From: Porodaedalea pini
Taxonomy: Eukaryota > Basidiomycota > Agaricomycetes > Hymenochaetales > Hymenochaetaceae
Assembly (NCBI GenBank): GCA_002794775.1
Contig: NBAY01000049.1
Location: 248,001-312,000, forward strand
Reading direction: 5' to 3'
Length of the DNA: 64,000 bases
Shown: positions 1 to 11,741 of the stretch, piece after piece
Position numbering within the stretch: position 1 is the first letter of the stretch
Layout of the letters: the number at the start of each line of letters is the position of its first letter
Notes under the pieces: model-generated
Database searches by the model: none
Seen by the model: the letters and a program-made list of their open reading frames with translations, nothing else
Told to the model about the DNA's origin: nothing
Translations under genes and position numbers: made by a program

Positions 1-262
1 CGGAGGCAATGCGGTATGTCGATGTTCATTCGATAAATCACGTTTCATGGTCAGCATCTGACATACACATAGTGCTCGAGCTGAAGTAGATGCGCGTTCC
101 CGTGCTGCTATCCAAGCCCGGCCCCGCGCCCCGGGAGGCGGCACTAGCGAAATTTCCAGCCTCAATTCGTGAGCTCTTGATTTATGCACGTCTCGTGTCC
201 ATACTGACGCTGAAGCAGAAAGATCTCTGCGGCGTCAGCGTTCGTGCTTTCTAATTTCCTAG

Positions 263-1867
263 CAACCGTCTGTCCTTCTCATATGCTCAAACAGGGTTGT
301 TCAAGACGACGAGCTATGGGGAAAATGGGTGAATAACCACAACGTCATCGTCGAAAGGCAAAAATGGGTGAACGTCAATTTCCAACGAATGATGAATGAT
401 TTCAAATATCCAGACTGTATAAAAAATCCTCAGGTAAACCGACCCTTTCACAACTTTTAATAGCTATACTAAGCTTCTTTCAGCTTATCAAAGTTTTCTC
501 GGACTTGGGCTCAGATACGTTTGCATCATGGGTCGAGAGACTGCCAACTGAGCCTATGGATCGCGGCAAACTCTATATTTTCGGTTCTTGTCTAGCCGCA
601 CACTGGAAGTCGCACATTTTGGCGTGCGAGACGGGAGAGAGGGAGGCGGGAAAGCGTAGAGGCGTTGACTGTTTGATTGAGAATGCATTTTGTCTTCGTA
701 CTGGCGGAGCGCATCTTTATCGGTACGAGCAGGTGCCCCCCGTTTCTCTTCTATCCTACTGACTCACCGACTAAGCGTTGAGGCGTCTCTCGCACTTCCA
801 ATTTCCAAGGATAAGTCACCGTCCCCATACGAGGCAAAAGCTGATGCCATAACAACGCAAAGTTTGCCTCGAGATTGGGCTGAGCCAAATTTTGTCAATT
901 CATGGTCTCCGCTTGCGAAAGTTCGTCGACTGGATCCGATGTCTTTCGCATATGAAGCGAAGTTTTTTGAAAACGGTTTACGACAACTGATCATGTATTT
1001 CGCCACCGGTCAACATCACCGGCGAGCGCTGGGACTGAATGACATTCCTATATTCGGTGTCACTCTGGAAAATAGCAAACTCACCCTTTATGTGTCTTTT
1101 TGGAAGGATGATAAACTTGTGAGTGTTGTTTATTGGCTCATGATGACATCCTTCTGACATCAACACCTTCGTAGATTGTTCATCCAGCCGGTTTCTCTTG
1201 GAATCTTGAACGCGTAGAGGAATTTGTGACTTGCTACATCCAACTTTGCATACTTGCGGACCACATCACTTTCATTCATCAAAACTCTGTGAAAGAATCG
1301 GATGAACATAAAGCGGCATTGCAATCGAAAGCGGCACAGAATCCTTGGAGGGATTATCGGCGTGACAGGGACTCTAAAGCAGGCTCAAAAAAGCGGAAAT
1401 ACAGCCACGATGGGGATGGAAGTGATGCTTATCAACCAGGCGGAGCGGATGGCGCGGTGCAGGAGCAGGATTCAGGTGCACTTCTAGTTGAGTCCCAGTC
1501 AATTATCGACGACATTCTCGGCGGAAAGGTCCCGTGGATGAAGACCTACCCTCTGACGCAAGTGAATATTCGGGCGCACGAACCACTTGCGGAGCATTTC
1601 GATCTCTCGCCTTCCCCAACCGACAAGATAAAGAAATGGGTGGACGACATAACGGCATCGAAACGCGAGTCTAAACGTGCGCGGGATTCGGATGCGACCC
1701 CGATACATCTCACGTCTTACCCGGCCCACATAAAGAAACAGATGGGTAACATCGCGGCGCGGAAGCATAAGTCAGGTGTCATCCCAGCCGGAGTGAGACA
1801 TTCTGTACGATGCACGTTGATCTCAAAGGCCATTAGTCCAATTTGCAAACAGGTGGCACAATCCTGA
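263..1867 (+). CDS. Unrecognised multi-exon fungal protein; 5' end uncertain
   Basis: I do not recognise this family. The reading frame is coherent across three short GT-AG introns that I place at 434-483, 723-775 and 1119-1174 (50-56 bases). The frame is kept at each junction, which supports a real gene. The exon before the first intron reads tryptophan-, asparagine- and valine-rich sequence (DDELWGKWVNNHNVIVERQK). The last exon (1175-1867) is hydrophilic and lysine/arginine-rich, with basic clusters such as GSKKRKYS that could be nuclear-localisation signals; this is inference. The start is unclear: an ATG at 90 opens a frame but does not splice cleanly into the exon beginning near 263, so an upstream exon may lie outside the window. 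It ends at TGA 1865-1867, about 175 bases before the Tc1-like element. CpG content is high and no internal stop is seen, unlike the neighbouring transposons. Confidence 0.55.
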
Positions 1868-2042
1868 CACCATGCAGTTTAATGTCGAAACCTAGTCTAT
1901 GTACAGTCAAACCTGTGTATAAGCATTACCTGTACATAAGTGTTGAAAATTTGATCCATCAAACTTGGTAGGCAGAAAATTCAGGGTCCTATAAGCATTG
2001 GGGATTGGCATTGCATATTAGAAAAGTGTGCCTCTTTGTTTT

Positions 2043-4278
2043 TTACTGCCCTTTTCAGAAGTATTGTCACACATCAAATTCATGTGGTTTTGACACGTCT
2101 TGTGGCATAACTGCCGAAATTCGAGTAAATGACGATTTACTGTGTCAATTCCTCACAATACATGTTCATTAAGCACTCAAAAAAAAGTACTTGCTCATCC
2201 AAATCCGAATCTGTAAAAATATCCGAGGTTAGATGAATATTTTTGTCAAAATAAGTCAAACAATGTCGACCAGCCCTGTTTCAACACCTCACCCTCACTA
2301 ATGCAAAACTAATACCCCTTTCCTCTCATCCCATAATTTTTTTTTCTCCACCTGTAAATTAGGTTTACATGTATGGCAATCCCATGCATAAGTTTGGTGT
2401 CATTCTGTGCACTATTCGTGGTGTAATGGGGATGTTTCTGTTCTTCAGATACCTGCTCTCACCCGGGTTTGGACAGTCCATTTCATACAGCTCTGCCAAT
2501 TTGACAGGTAAAAATACAAAACTTCTTGCACTACATAGACAATCCTATCTACTACAGCCTGGGTTATTTGGGGGCCCCTCCGCCTTGATTTGACACTGTA
2601 GTGGTAATTTATTTTTGACCTGCATGCCGTAGCACCATGTGCCGCCTGCACATCTGAAGTATAGAAGTTGGAAACAACGTGTTGCTTCATAAGTACTACT
2701 CCATCTCAAGAAGAGATGGCTACAGATATCTCACCAGCATACCAGGTGAGCGTATCTGCCATGCAGGACCACTAGTAGATACACAAGTGTATGTTCATGC
2801 AAACAGACTCGAAGATGTCCTTTCAGATCCAGAACAGCAATGGCTGGCAGCCTCTTCTTGATCAAGAGCAAGGCATAACCATTGTCACCCACAGTCTAGA
2901 CAGAAGAGCAGATGGCTTTGCTGAAGAGAGGTTGGCGTGCTACAATGGTCAGCGGTATATGCGGATTAGGGGTTGGCACGTGAACACATTCACCACGAAA
3001 ACACCCTTCTCTCCCACCATGATGATGCGTGGCAAGGCTTTCTCGAACGATGCGCGATCCATTCTCTTCAAGCTGCACCAATCCGATGAGTTCACCATGG
3101 ACCATCTTTCTGCATTGACGGATGTCAATCATTGAACAATCTATCAGATCATAAAAGACTGGGAGGCTACTGGGGGTGTCGAGAGAGATGGAAAGAGGAC
3201 TGGCTGGCCAAGGCTGTTGGACTATCTGGATGTACAGGTGAGGTGTAGTGTGCCAGTGCTGATGGACATTGCTCATCAGGATTCCATTTGCCACCAGTAT
3301 CTCCTCAGTTCAGTCGATCAACACAGGGACCTATTCCTTGACAAGCTGAGGCAGAAGCTCGGCGTGTCTTCTGGTAAATACGTTTCAGACTCTATGATAT
3401 GGAGGACGTTGGAACGGGCTGGATTCACTATGAAAAGGGTATGGTCTTTCGTTTTCGACTAGTTGAGCCCAAATCCAACCTGGTTGAAGATTTCAAAGAA
3501 GGCACACGAACGCAGCAAGACTGCGCGAATACAATATTGTCTCAAAATCGGCGAGAAATACGAAGCTGAACAGCTCATGTTCATTGATGAAAGTGCTTGT
3601 GACCATCGCACTTTCTTGAGAAAAAAAGCATGAGCTTTACATGGGCATCAAGCCAGCTGCAAACAGTTTTTCACCAGGGGAAAGAGGTACGCATAGTCCC
3701 ATCATACCTCAGGGTGTCATATGTCAAACTTCCTCCAGGTATTCAATCCTTCCAGCAATCTCTCTTGACAGAATGCTTGACTGCATCATCTTGGAAGGCT
3801 CATTCAATACAGAATCCTTTACCGCTTTCATCGCACGTCTCCTCAATCATATGGAACCTTTTCCAGGACTGAACTCAGTCATTGTCATGGACAACTGTGC
3901 TATCCACAAGTCAAATGAAATTTGTGAGTTGATCAAATCCAGGTGCAGTGCTTTTTCCTCCCATGCATCGCTCCAGCACTGATGCATTCTGTAATTGCGT
4001 GTCTAGTGGCATGAAGCTTGAATTCCTTCCTGCGTACTCTCCAGATTTCAATCCAATCAAATTGGCCTTCTCGCTACTCAAAACTCGACTTTGATGACTT
4101 GCCCTGCCAGAAGAAGGAGGAGATGTTGTGGTGTATGCATGGCTTTATGGAGAGATTATGTCAATTAGCACAAATGACTGTCAAGCCTTCTACCAACACT
4201 GCGGGTATGTCTGCTGGCCCTGGTGCATAGCTACCCTCAATTCTCAAGTGAAATCCTCTGATGACGTGCTCAGGTGAA
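2043..4278 (+). mobile_element. Tc1/IS630-like DNA transposon, copy 1 (uninterrupted but dead)
   Basis: The extent is set by near-identity with a second, inverted copy at 14717-15216 plus 30416-32160. The similarity begins at TTACTGCCC (2043) and stops after CTCAGGTGAA (4278). I could not find convincing terminal inverted repeats or a TA duplication at both ends, so the true borders may differ, or one end may be truncated. The centre encodes a DDE transposase (next entry). The first 650 bases before the transposase contain no recognisable gene. Confidence 0.7.
2715..4255 (+). pseudogene. Tc1/IS630-type DDE transposase, nonsense-mutated
   Basis: In the fungal IS630/Tc1 family the transposase cuts and pastes DNA using a DD-E triad. 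Here an HTH-like N-terminal part (about 2930-3200) is followed by a second HTH region (KLGVSSGKYVSD). The first catalytic Asp is in FIDESACDHR (near 3590) and the second in VIVMDNCAIHK (near 3890). The third block, LPAYSPDFNPIK (4020-4060), has Lys where the family has the catalytic Glu. Three spliceable GT-AG introns restore the frame: 3439-3489, 3687-3738 and 3943-4006. Two nonsense codons remain: TGA 3133-3135 (after VNH, expected Arg) and TGA 3631-3633 (expected Trp in the A-W-A motif). An ATG at 2715 is a possible start. The distal C-terminus (DCQAFYQHCGYV) is in another frame, so a further intron or frameshift is likely. The gene cannot encode an active enzyme as it stands. Confidence 0.75.
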
Positions 4279-4434
4279 TTGGCTAGGACTGCTGGGGATA
4301 CGTAGATTTATAAATAAGCTCTAAATTGTCATTTGTTCACTTTTCAATCACTGTTACAAGCAGACTACATAAGATGAAGGAAATGTTTGCATAAAGAACA
4401 AAAGCAAAGTCATGAAACCAAGGAGAGGAATAAT

Positions 4435-5937
4435 TTACCATTGAGCCTGCTGAGGCACAGCAGCTGCAAGCAGCAGGTCCACGGGTGCCACAGCGGTGTT
4501 GACTTCAAGATTTGTGAAATCAGTTGTCACCATAGAGAACAGTGCTTGTAGGTCCTTCCCATGGCTTGGAAACTTTGTTTTGGCCTCAAGCACCACACGT
4601 CCCCAAAGATGTTTCAAAGTTTCATCTGGTGGGGAGCTCAGGTGCGCATATGAATTCCCATCCTTGTGAAGCTCCCAGTCATCTACCAAGATTGCATACA
4701 ACAGTTGCTTTTGTGCAAGCATAGTGCAAGCAAACATAGCATCGTTAATTTTTCCTTCCAACTCCTTCAAAGTTCCCTCAATTTGCATTGCAGCATGCTG
4801 TATGTAGTGAAGCCAGTCCTCCTCCCCAATGGCACAGACTTTTGTGATCAAACATTGAAGTTTGATGGATTGTAGGGGATCATGATGATTTGCATAGACA
4901 TTTTTGAGCTCGAGAAAGCCATCACGGATGGTCTCGGCGACTACTGCAAATCTGTCTTGTTCGCCCTGAAGTTGTCCTGCCCGTGCATGCAGCATTGCCA
5001 CATAGCCCGGCAGGGTGGCAAGCCAGACATCGAGTTCATCTGTGTCAAACTCCTGATATTCTCTTGTCTCTCTTTCGCCCATTTGTTTACTAATCCACGA
5101 CCTGACAATGTTAGCACCAATGGCTATTTTTTTCCAGAATGTCATCCACACTGATGTGTCAAGCTGGTGGTACACATTGAGTGAGTGATACCATTCGTTC
5201 ACCCATGGTCTGCCTTCCTTTTCTATTTTGACCTCGGATATCTCCACTCCGATAAGTCCTGCACGTTCTTTGAGTAATTTGGCTACAGCCTCCTTCGCAA
5301 GTGCATTTGCCTCATCTTTCGCCTTTGCCTTTGCCCTTCTTGTGGCTTTCTTTTTAATCAGCGCTGACAACTCTGACCCCTGCTCTACTGAAAGCTGTGT
5401 GTATTCTGAGGTCAGGGTGTTGCTAGCAGACGCAACTGACACACGAGAGCTCAGCAAGACAATGCTCTCTTTGGCTGTTACATTGAATATGGAAGCGTGG
5501 AGAGGGCTATACCAGTATTGTAGGTAGTCATTGAGGAAAGAATACATTCTGTCGTAGAAACGACAGCGCCCATAGTCGAGGAGGTGTCAGTGCAGTATAG
5601 CATTATGTGCCTCCACCAACTGATGGTAAAATTAATCCCAGTAAGTTTGCTTATCAATGGCCAAAACAGGGACCTGCTTACATTCAATATAAGAGCTCGC
5701 TCCAGCACATGGATCTGATTTTGCATTGCGGCAGCTCCTGCATCTTGCAATTCTTGCTTAATGTCCACTGAAGACTGAACGTAGTCTAGCTTTTGATCAA
5801 CTTCTGCACAGTTCTCCACCTGCTGCTGCTCCAATTGTGCCCGCTGCTGCTCCAATTGTGCCTGCTGCTGCACCACTTTTTCTGCAAGTTTATCGATCTG
5901 TGCAGATAACTCCTCTCGCCATGTTTTCATACCCTGC
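4435..5937 (-). pseudogene. Coiled-coil protein of unknown function, 3' part, split by gypsy element A
   Basis: I do not recognise the family. The long last exon (4435 to about 5619) encodes an alpha-helical protein. It has a Lys/Ala-rich stretch (KKKATRRAKAKAKDEANALA) and Trp/Leu-rich helices ending in PVDLLLAAAVPQQAQW. The preceding exon (5682-5937) is a glutamine-rich coiled coil (KVVQQQAQLEQQRAQLEQQQ). An intron at 5620-5681 joins the two in frame. One in-frame TGA lies at 5587-5589 (context AILH-stop-HLLDY), most simply an Arg codon changed to TGA. The 5' part of the gene lies beyond the retrotransposon, at 12131-12556, and the two parts are in frame once the element and one copy of its 5-bp duplication are removed in thought. 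The gene is therefore dead or truncated twice over. Confidence 0.55.
5620..5681 (-). other. Intron of the coiled-coil gene
   Basis: The donor GTAAGC and acceptor CATCAG are 62 bases apart. The reading frame continues from ERALILN to LVEAHNAILH across the junction. Confidence 0.6.
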
Positions 5938-6326
5938 TGTTAGGCGGGAGTCCGGGAGACGACTTGGACTGGGCAGGCCTCGACTGACTGTCGTCTGGGA
6001 CGTACTATACTCGAGCGTAGACTCGGGACACGTTTACTCAGGCTAGGTCGTCGTGGAGGTAAGAGGATTAATACAAGACTAGACTAATACAAGGGGGACG
6101 AGTCTCACCTAGGTCATCGCAGAGGTAAGAGGAAAAGCAGAACAAGGAGTTCATGCAATTCCTGAGACCTTATATAGTGATGACCGTGAGACTATATTAC
6201 CTAACATTACATAATGAGTGGGAATGGAACGAATGAAGGTTATATGAAGGGAGTGTGGGAAGTGATTAAAAGAAAAGGAAAAGGAAAAGGGGAAATAAAG
6301 AAAAGGTAAAAGTTTAAGTTCTGACA
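5938..6326 (-). repeat. 3' LTR of element A
   Basis: Runs TGTTAGGCGG ... GTTCTGACA on the plus strand. It is the same length (389 bases) as its partner at 11742-12130. It is followed inwards by the polypurine tract (CCTTGAAGGGGGGGTAA in element sense). Confidence 0.92.
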
Positions 6327-9300
6327 TTACCCCCCCTTCAAGGTTGGGCATCCCGACCAACCACAATCGCGGTCATCTGGCTCAGTGTCGACAAAGAGCG
6401 GACGGAGTCGTGAGCGAGGGATGTCGAGTTTACGAGGAGCACCGGGGTGTTTGAGGTAAAACTCAGTGATCGCCTCCTTTGCGTTCTCGCCAAAGTCCTT
6501 CTCTGGTTGCCAGGTCGGTTCGTTGTACCCGACCCACTTGACGAGGTATTGTAGTTTACCTCGGTGCAGCCGTGAGTCAATGACCTCCTCGACCTCATAC
6601 TCTTCCTCGTCGTTGACGATTTTCGGTGGAGGTGGTGGCAGCTGTTTCTGGCTTTCGAAGGTCGGTTCGATGGCAGGTTTGAGTAGTGCCTCGTTGAAGA
6701 CGGGGTGGACCTTCTTCCATCGCTTTGGGAGTTTGAGCTTGTACGCGCTCGCTCCAATCTTGTCAACGATGTCGAAGGGACCATACCATTTGTCGGCAAG
6801 TTTCTTCGTGGGCGAATCTGTACTGATGTTTCGCCCATCAAGGAAAACCTTGTCTCCTGCCTTGTACTCCACTGATGCTCCTGCCATCCGGTCATGATAG
6901 CGTTTCATGTCCTCAGCCGCCTTAACCAGATTGTCCTTCGCCACGCGATGAGTCTCCTTGATGTGCTTCGCGAATTCTTCCGCCAACATATTGGCAGAGG
7001 AAGTTCGTACGGTGTCGAAGCTCATAGGGTGACGTCCGGTGTTTGCATAGAAGGGTGACATCTTTGTCGCTGAATGTTCATGGTTGTTGTAGGTGAACTC
7101 TGCGAGGGGGAGCCAGTCCTTCCAATCCGATTGCCGATGATTGACGAAGAGCCGGAGGTACTGTTCGAGCTCTTGGTTGACGCATTCCGTTTGACTGTCC
7201 GTTTGCGGGTGGTACGCCATTGACGGGTTGCCTTCGATGTGTAGGAGTTTGTACAGCTCCTTCATCATCGACGCATCGAACTGTGTGCCTCAGTCGTGGA
7301 TGATCTTCTTTGGTAAGCCATGGAGGCGGAAGACGTGGTCGCGGTATAACTGAGCCATGCCTTCCGCTGACAGTTTCGTCGTCGTCGGGATTGCATGCAT
7401 CTGTTTCGAGAATCTGTCCACGAAGATGCAGATCGCATTGTGTCCCTTAGAGTCCGGGAGCTCTCCAATTAGGTCGATCGTGACGATCTCCCAGGGACCT
7501 TCAGGGATCGCATTTGGATGAAGCGGTCTCGACCTCGATGTTCTTAAGGCTTTCGTCCGTTGGCAACGGTCGCATCCTCAGATGTATGTTCGGACATCGG
7601 AGAACATCGACGCCCACCAGAAGTCTCGACGTACCAGTTCGACCGTCTTCGACGATCCAGGATGTCCTGCCAGGGTCGAGTTGTGGCACTCCCGCAATAC
7701 CGCTTCCTTCATCGTCGACGGTACGTACACCTTGCCTTTCATCCGCCACAACCCGTTGACTTTTACCATGTTCATCGGCCTCTCCGACTCGTCCTGCGCT
7801 CTCTGCGCTTCACCCACTCATTCCAACACTTCATCACGCGACGTCCTCACCACTCCACGGTTCAGCCATTTCTCCTTGATGAATACAACATCATCGTTGT
7901 CACCCTTGCCCTGATCATAACCCGTTTTGCGCGACAGCAGGTCGGCCTTGCCCATCGTCTTCCCCGGTTTGTGTTCGAGGTGGAAGTCGAATTCTTCGAG
8001 TTCGGTTCGCCAGCAAGCTTGTCGGTAGCTCAGCTTCTGTGCCGACTTGAAGTAGGTCAGGTTGGCGTGGTCGGACCAGATCTCAATCTTGTGTCGGGCG
8101 CCAAGGAGGTATTGTCACCACTCCTTGAGTGCTGAAACAATGGCAAGCATCTCCTTGTCATAGATTTCGTAGTTTCGTTCCGCCGGCAGGAGCGCTTCCG
8201 ATCGGTAGGCGATCACCCTCCACTTCCCTTCTTGCTTCTGCAACAGCACACCTCCGAGCGCGTAGTTCGACGAGTCTGCCTCTACGCGGAAAGGGCCCTC
8301 GTCATTGGCGATCGCAAGGACTGGAGGTGAGCAGAGACGTCGTCTCAGCTCCTCGAACGCTTCCTGCTGTTCGGTCTCCCATGCCCAGTCCTTCTTGCCT
8401 GTTAACGACGTTAACGGTCGGACCACCTTGCTGTAGTCCTTAATAAACCGTCTCAGCCAGTTTCCCATACCGAGGAACTGTTGTAGCTCCTTGAGGTTTC
8501 GTGGGATAGGCCAGTTTGCAATTGCCTCCGTCTTCGCCGGGTCGGCTTTGATCTCACCGTTGCCGATGATGTGACCGAGGTATTTGACGACCTTGGCATC
8601 GAACTCACACTTCTCTGGTTTCAGGTATAGGCCATTCTCTCGAAGGATCTGGAGGAAGCGCCTCGACGTGTCTATATGTTCCTCAATGGTTTCCGAGAGG
8701 ATCAATATGTCGTCAAGGTATACGATGATCAGGTTAGCGTAAATCAGGTCCTTGAAGATGTGATTGACAAAAGCCTGGAACGTCACCGGGGCGTTGCAGA
8801 GACCGAAGAACATTACTGTCGGTTCGAAGAGACCCATGTTTGTGCGGAACGCTGCCTTCCACTCGTCACCTTCGCGGATCCAGATGTTGTAGTACCCCCA
8901 GCGAAGGTCAAGCTTAGTGATGTATTTCGCTTTCTTGACCTTGTCGACGAGTTCGTCGATGAGGGGAAGGGGATACTTGTTCTTGACTGTACCGTCATTA
9001 AGCTTTCGGTAGTCCTGGATCGGGCATAGGGACTTGTCGGCTTTCTTGATAAAAAAGAAAGGTGAGGCCATCGGGGATATTGACCTGCGTATACGACCAG
9101 ACTTCAAGTTCTCCTCGAGGAAATCCTTCAGCGACTCCTGCTCCGTTGGTGTCAGTGGATAGATCTTGCAGTCACTAGGTTTGAAGTCGGGTTTCAAGTC
9201 GATGACATGGTCCCATGGGCGGTGTTCCGGCAGTTTCTCGAATCCCTTCTCTGAGAAGATGTCGGCGTAATCATCGAGGTATGCGGGCCAGGACGCCTTG

Positions 9301-9970
9301 TCCATTCGCATCCCACTCACCCTCCTCATCTGCTCCACCACCTCCTTCACTTCACCTAGGTCCTCCACTGGCTCCCTTTTGATCGCACATTCGCTCGGGC
9401 AGCGAGTAAAGTCGAGTGTACCCGTCTTCCAGTCGACCTCTGGGTTGTGCCGTTGAAGCCAGTCGTACCCCAGGAAGATGTTGGACGATGCCAGTGAGGT
9501 TACTGCCAGGACGATCCATTCCTTATGGTGACCGATCGTAAGTTCAATGTCAACGTATTCCTCGATCAACCCGGCTTTGTTGTGTGTGCCATCGGCATTG
9601 AGTACCGCAAGGGGTCAGATATAACGCTTCATCTCTAGCCCGTACCGTTCGATGAATCTCACATCAATGCACGATCCCGTACATCCCGAATCTACGAGCG
9701 CGTGTGCGTCCACCTCCCTCACTTCACCTTCCACGCTGTGCCCAACACTCAGGAGAAGGTCCAGCTGGCGTCCGCCAGTCCCTCTCATGAACAGCTGTTC
9801 GTACTCTTCACTTCCTTTCACACCGGTGGGGGCTTCATACTCAGGAAAACCATCGACATCGTTTGCATCTACGTATGGTACAGACAGTTGGTTATATTTT
9901 AACGAGTCCGGATTTGAAGTCCCTTGTTCTTCTCGGTCAGTCGCCCCGATGGCTACGCCTGACCACTCGC
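6327..9970 (-). pseudogene. pol: Gypsy Pol of element A with chromodomain; several Arg-to-TGA stops
   Basis: In element sense the order is aspartic protease (HALVDSGCTGS), reverse transcriptase with YLDD, RNase H (VEADSSNYALGG), integrase zinc finger and DDE core, the GPF-type C-terminal domain (KWYGPFDIVDK), and a chromodomain (EYEVEEVIDSRLHRGKLQYL). All open stretches (9821-9615, 9569-8115, 7817-7578 and 7268-6327) lie in one frame. They are separated only by nonsense codons such as YI-stop-PLA (near 9613), EW-stop-QYL (near 8113), LE-stop-VGEA (near 7828), I-stop-G (near 7577) and HD-stop-GTQF (7269-7290). In element C each of these positions is Arg. Expression would need a -1 frameshift from gag at 9971-9977. 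Confidence 0.9.
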
Positions 9971-11488
9971 AAAACCCTGCAAGTCAACAACCTCTTCGTC
10001 GTTCCCTCCCTCCTCAATGTATTCTTCCACCGTCGACCTTCGAGTGTCTACAACTTCCTCGAATGCCAATTCCTTCATCGCTCCGAGCTCATCGGCGAGG
10101 ACACGACGTTCACCTGGTGCCATCAGTTCCAGCATACACTGGATGATCGGTTTTGCCTGCGGGCACTTGTCCTTAAAGTGGCCCAAACCGCCACAGATCC
10201 AGCACGCACGTCGGCGTTGCGCCTCGTTCATCGAAACATCCATCGGCTGGCCAGCACCTCCGAAGGTGATTCCAGTCGCGTCGCGTTTGTCGGTGTGCGG
10301 GGCCACCGCCTGTCGGCGTGCGGGGGGCGCTTGTTGGGGCATCGGGCGGGGCGTGAATGGTAATGTCCTACCTCGTTGGATCGCGCGAATCTGTTGTTCG
10401 CCCCGGTCGATTTTGACGGCTTTCTTCTTCCATGCCTCATACGTCGTCGGTACTGGCATCGACCTCAACACTCCACGGACCACCTCGATGTTCATTGCGC
10501 GCTTCAGGCGGTCGCAAATGACGCTATCATCCTTCAGCTCCGCTGCCTTGATGATCATGTCGAGATCCTGGAAGAACTCGTCGGCAGAGAGGTCCTTCTG
10601 GACCTTGTCTCGGAACTTCTTCAACGCCTTCTCCTTCCTGTTCGGGTCGTCGAAGGAAGCATCCAGTCGTTCCTGAAACTTGGTCCAGTCATCTGTGAAG
10701 CTCACGACGCCGCCCGCTGTGAATTCCTGGACGTAGTTTTGTGCCCACGTCGACGCGTTGCCACCCTTGAGGTAGGAGAGGGCGACATAGATTTTGCTCG
10801 ACGACGAGGGGTACTTCGTGGGGTTTGCTGAGACAAAGAGAAGGACTTCACGCTTGAAGTCGAGGTAGTCCTCGCCGCCAGTGAATTCGTGTGGCCGAGC
10901 GACGTCAATCGAGGGAGCTGGGACTTGGGCTGCAGGGGCATTCGTTGCAGCGTGGGTAAAGGCAGCCGCTACGATCGCTGCGATTTCCTGTTGCTGCCTT
11001 TGGGTAAAGCCTTCCGACATCACTGGTACGGGCATGTGCATTAGGCGTTCAGGGGGTGTTGGCGGTGACGAGTCTCTGCGGGGCGTTCGGTATCCTCCTG
11101 GTTCGCTGGGAAGGACGACCGACGATGTTGAAATGGTAGGGGATGCTGGGGCGCGAGGGGTTCGAGGCACCCACCGAGTTCTTTCGCCTGATGGGTCAGT
11201 TGAGTACCAGGCGTGTCTAACGTCACTCCACCAGAGGTTATGGGTGACGTGGTTTCTATCGTCGGCTACGTACGACTGTCGTTCGGTGTCGTAGCGCGAC
11301 GAATGAGGGAGAGCCCGCTGTTGTTCCTCGGTAAGATCTATGTTGACTAGACCGGGGGGGAACTGGGAGGGGCTGGCTGTCCGGATGAACGTTACGCTGG
11401 CGAAGGACAGGTTCGTCGGCGAATTTGATGACCAAACGGAAGGAGGCGGCCGAGAGCACAATCGACAACGACGTCGAGGACTGTACAC
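9953..11488 (-). CDS. gag: Gypsy Gag of element A, open (up to 511 aa)
   Basis: Gag forms the virus-like particle and binds the element RNA. A retrotransposon capsid-like core (FTGGEDYLDFKREVLLFVSA) occupies about residues 200-350. A CX2CX4HX4C zinc knuckle (CWICGGLGHFKDKC) sits near residue 430. The N-terminus is Ser/Pro-rich. The exact start is uncertain: conserved N-terminal peptide sequence upstream (FRLVIKFADEPVL) lies in a different frame, so the true N-terminus may need an intron or frameshift. The frame is intact although pol of the same element is broken. It ends with GFASGQA-stop, just after the slippery heptamer. Confidence 0.85.
   Translation of the reverse strand: MYSPRRRCRLCSRPPPSVWSSNSPTNLSFASVTFIRTASPSQFPPGLVNIDLTEEQQRALPHSSRYDTERQSYVADDRNHVTHNLWWSDVRHAWYSTDPSGERTRWVPRTPRAPASPTISTSSVVLPSEPGGYRTPRRDSSPPTPPERLMHMPVPVMSEGFTQRQQQEIAAIVAAAFTHAATNAPAAQVPAPSIDVARPHEFTGGEDYLDFKREVLLFVSANPTKYPSSSSKIYVALSYLKGGNASTWAQNYVQEFTAGGVVSFTDDWTKFQERLDASFDDPNRKEKALKKFRDKVQKDLSADEFFQDLDMIIKAAELKDDSVICDRLKRAMNIEVVRGVLRSMPVPTTYEAWKKKAVKIDRGEQQIRAIQRGRTLPFTPRPMPQQAPPARRQAVAPHTDKRDATGITFGGAGQPMDVSMNEAQRRRACWICGGLGHFKDKCPQAKPIIQCMLELMAPGERRVLADELGAMKELAFEEVVDTRRSTVEEYIEEGGNDEEVVDLQGFASGQA
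9971..9977 (-). promoter_or_regulatory. Putative -1 ribosomal frameshift heptamer, element A
   Basis: Reads G GGT TTT in the gag frame, 15 bases before the gag stop codon. Slipping back one base enters the open pol frame. Confidence 0.6.
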
Positions 11489-11729
11489 GGTGTGTTACCC
11501 ACGTCCAGGTCAGATGGTTCCTCCACCAGAGGGAGAGGCGGAGAGCCAGAGTCGGGAAAGGTCGGGTGTAGGTTTACGTAATACACAAACGTCTGAGAAC
11601 GTCCGGGCAGGGTTGAGGGTTTGTCGTTTAGGGGTTCTACACGTCAAGTCCATCAAGGGGAGCGCTCCTCTAGACTGAGTGAAGGCGAGTCGACAGCGAC
11701 GACGTACGCTGGGGATGAGCCTGGGTGGG

Positions 11730-11740
11730 GTTCTGCTTTT
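11730..11740 (-). promoter_or_regulatory. Self-complementary primer-binding site, element A
   Basis: In element sense AAAAGCAGAAC starts one base after the 5' LTR. It is the exact complement of GTTCTGCTTTT inside the LTR. See the finding on self-priming. Confidence 0.7.
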
Positions 11741-11741
11741 A

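Noticed and set aside
2369..2593. Small protein of 74 codons present in both Tc1-like copies
   Set aside because: The two copies are near-identical DNA, so identity is no evidence of selection. There is no domain and no fit with the transposase exons.
8129..11294. Long frames antisense to gypsy gag and pol (for example 9863-10363, 10376-10831 and 44854-45705)
   Set aside because: They are mirror frames of conserved Gag and Pol coding sequence. They have no independent conservation pattern or recognisable domains.
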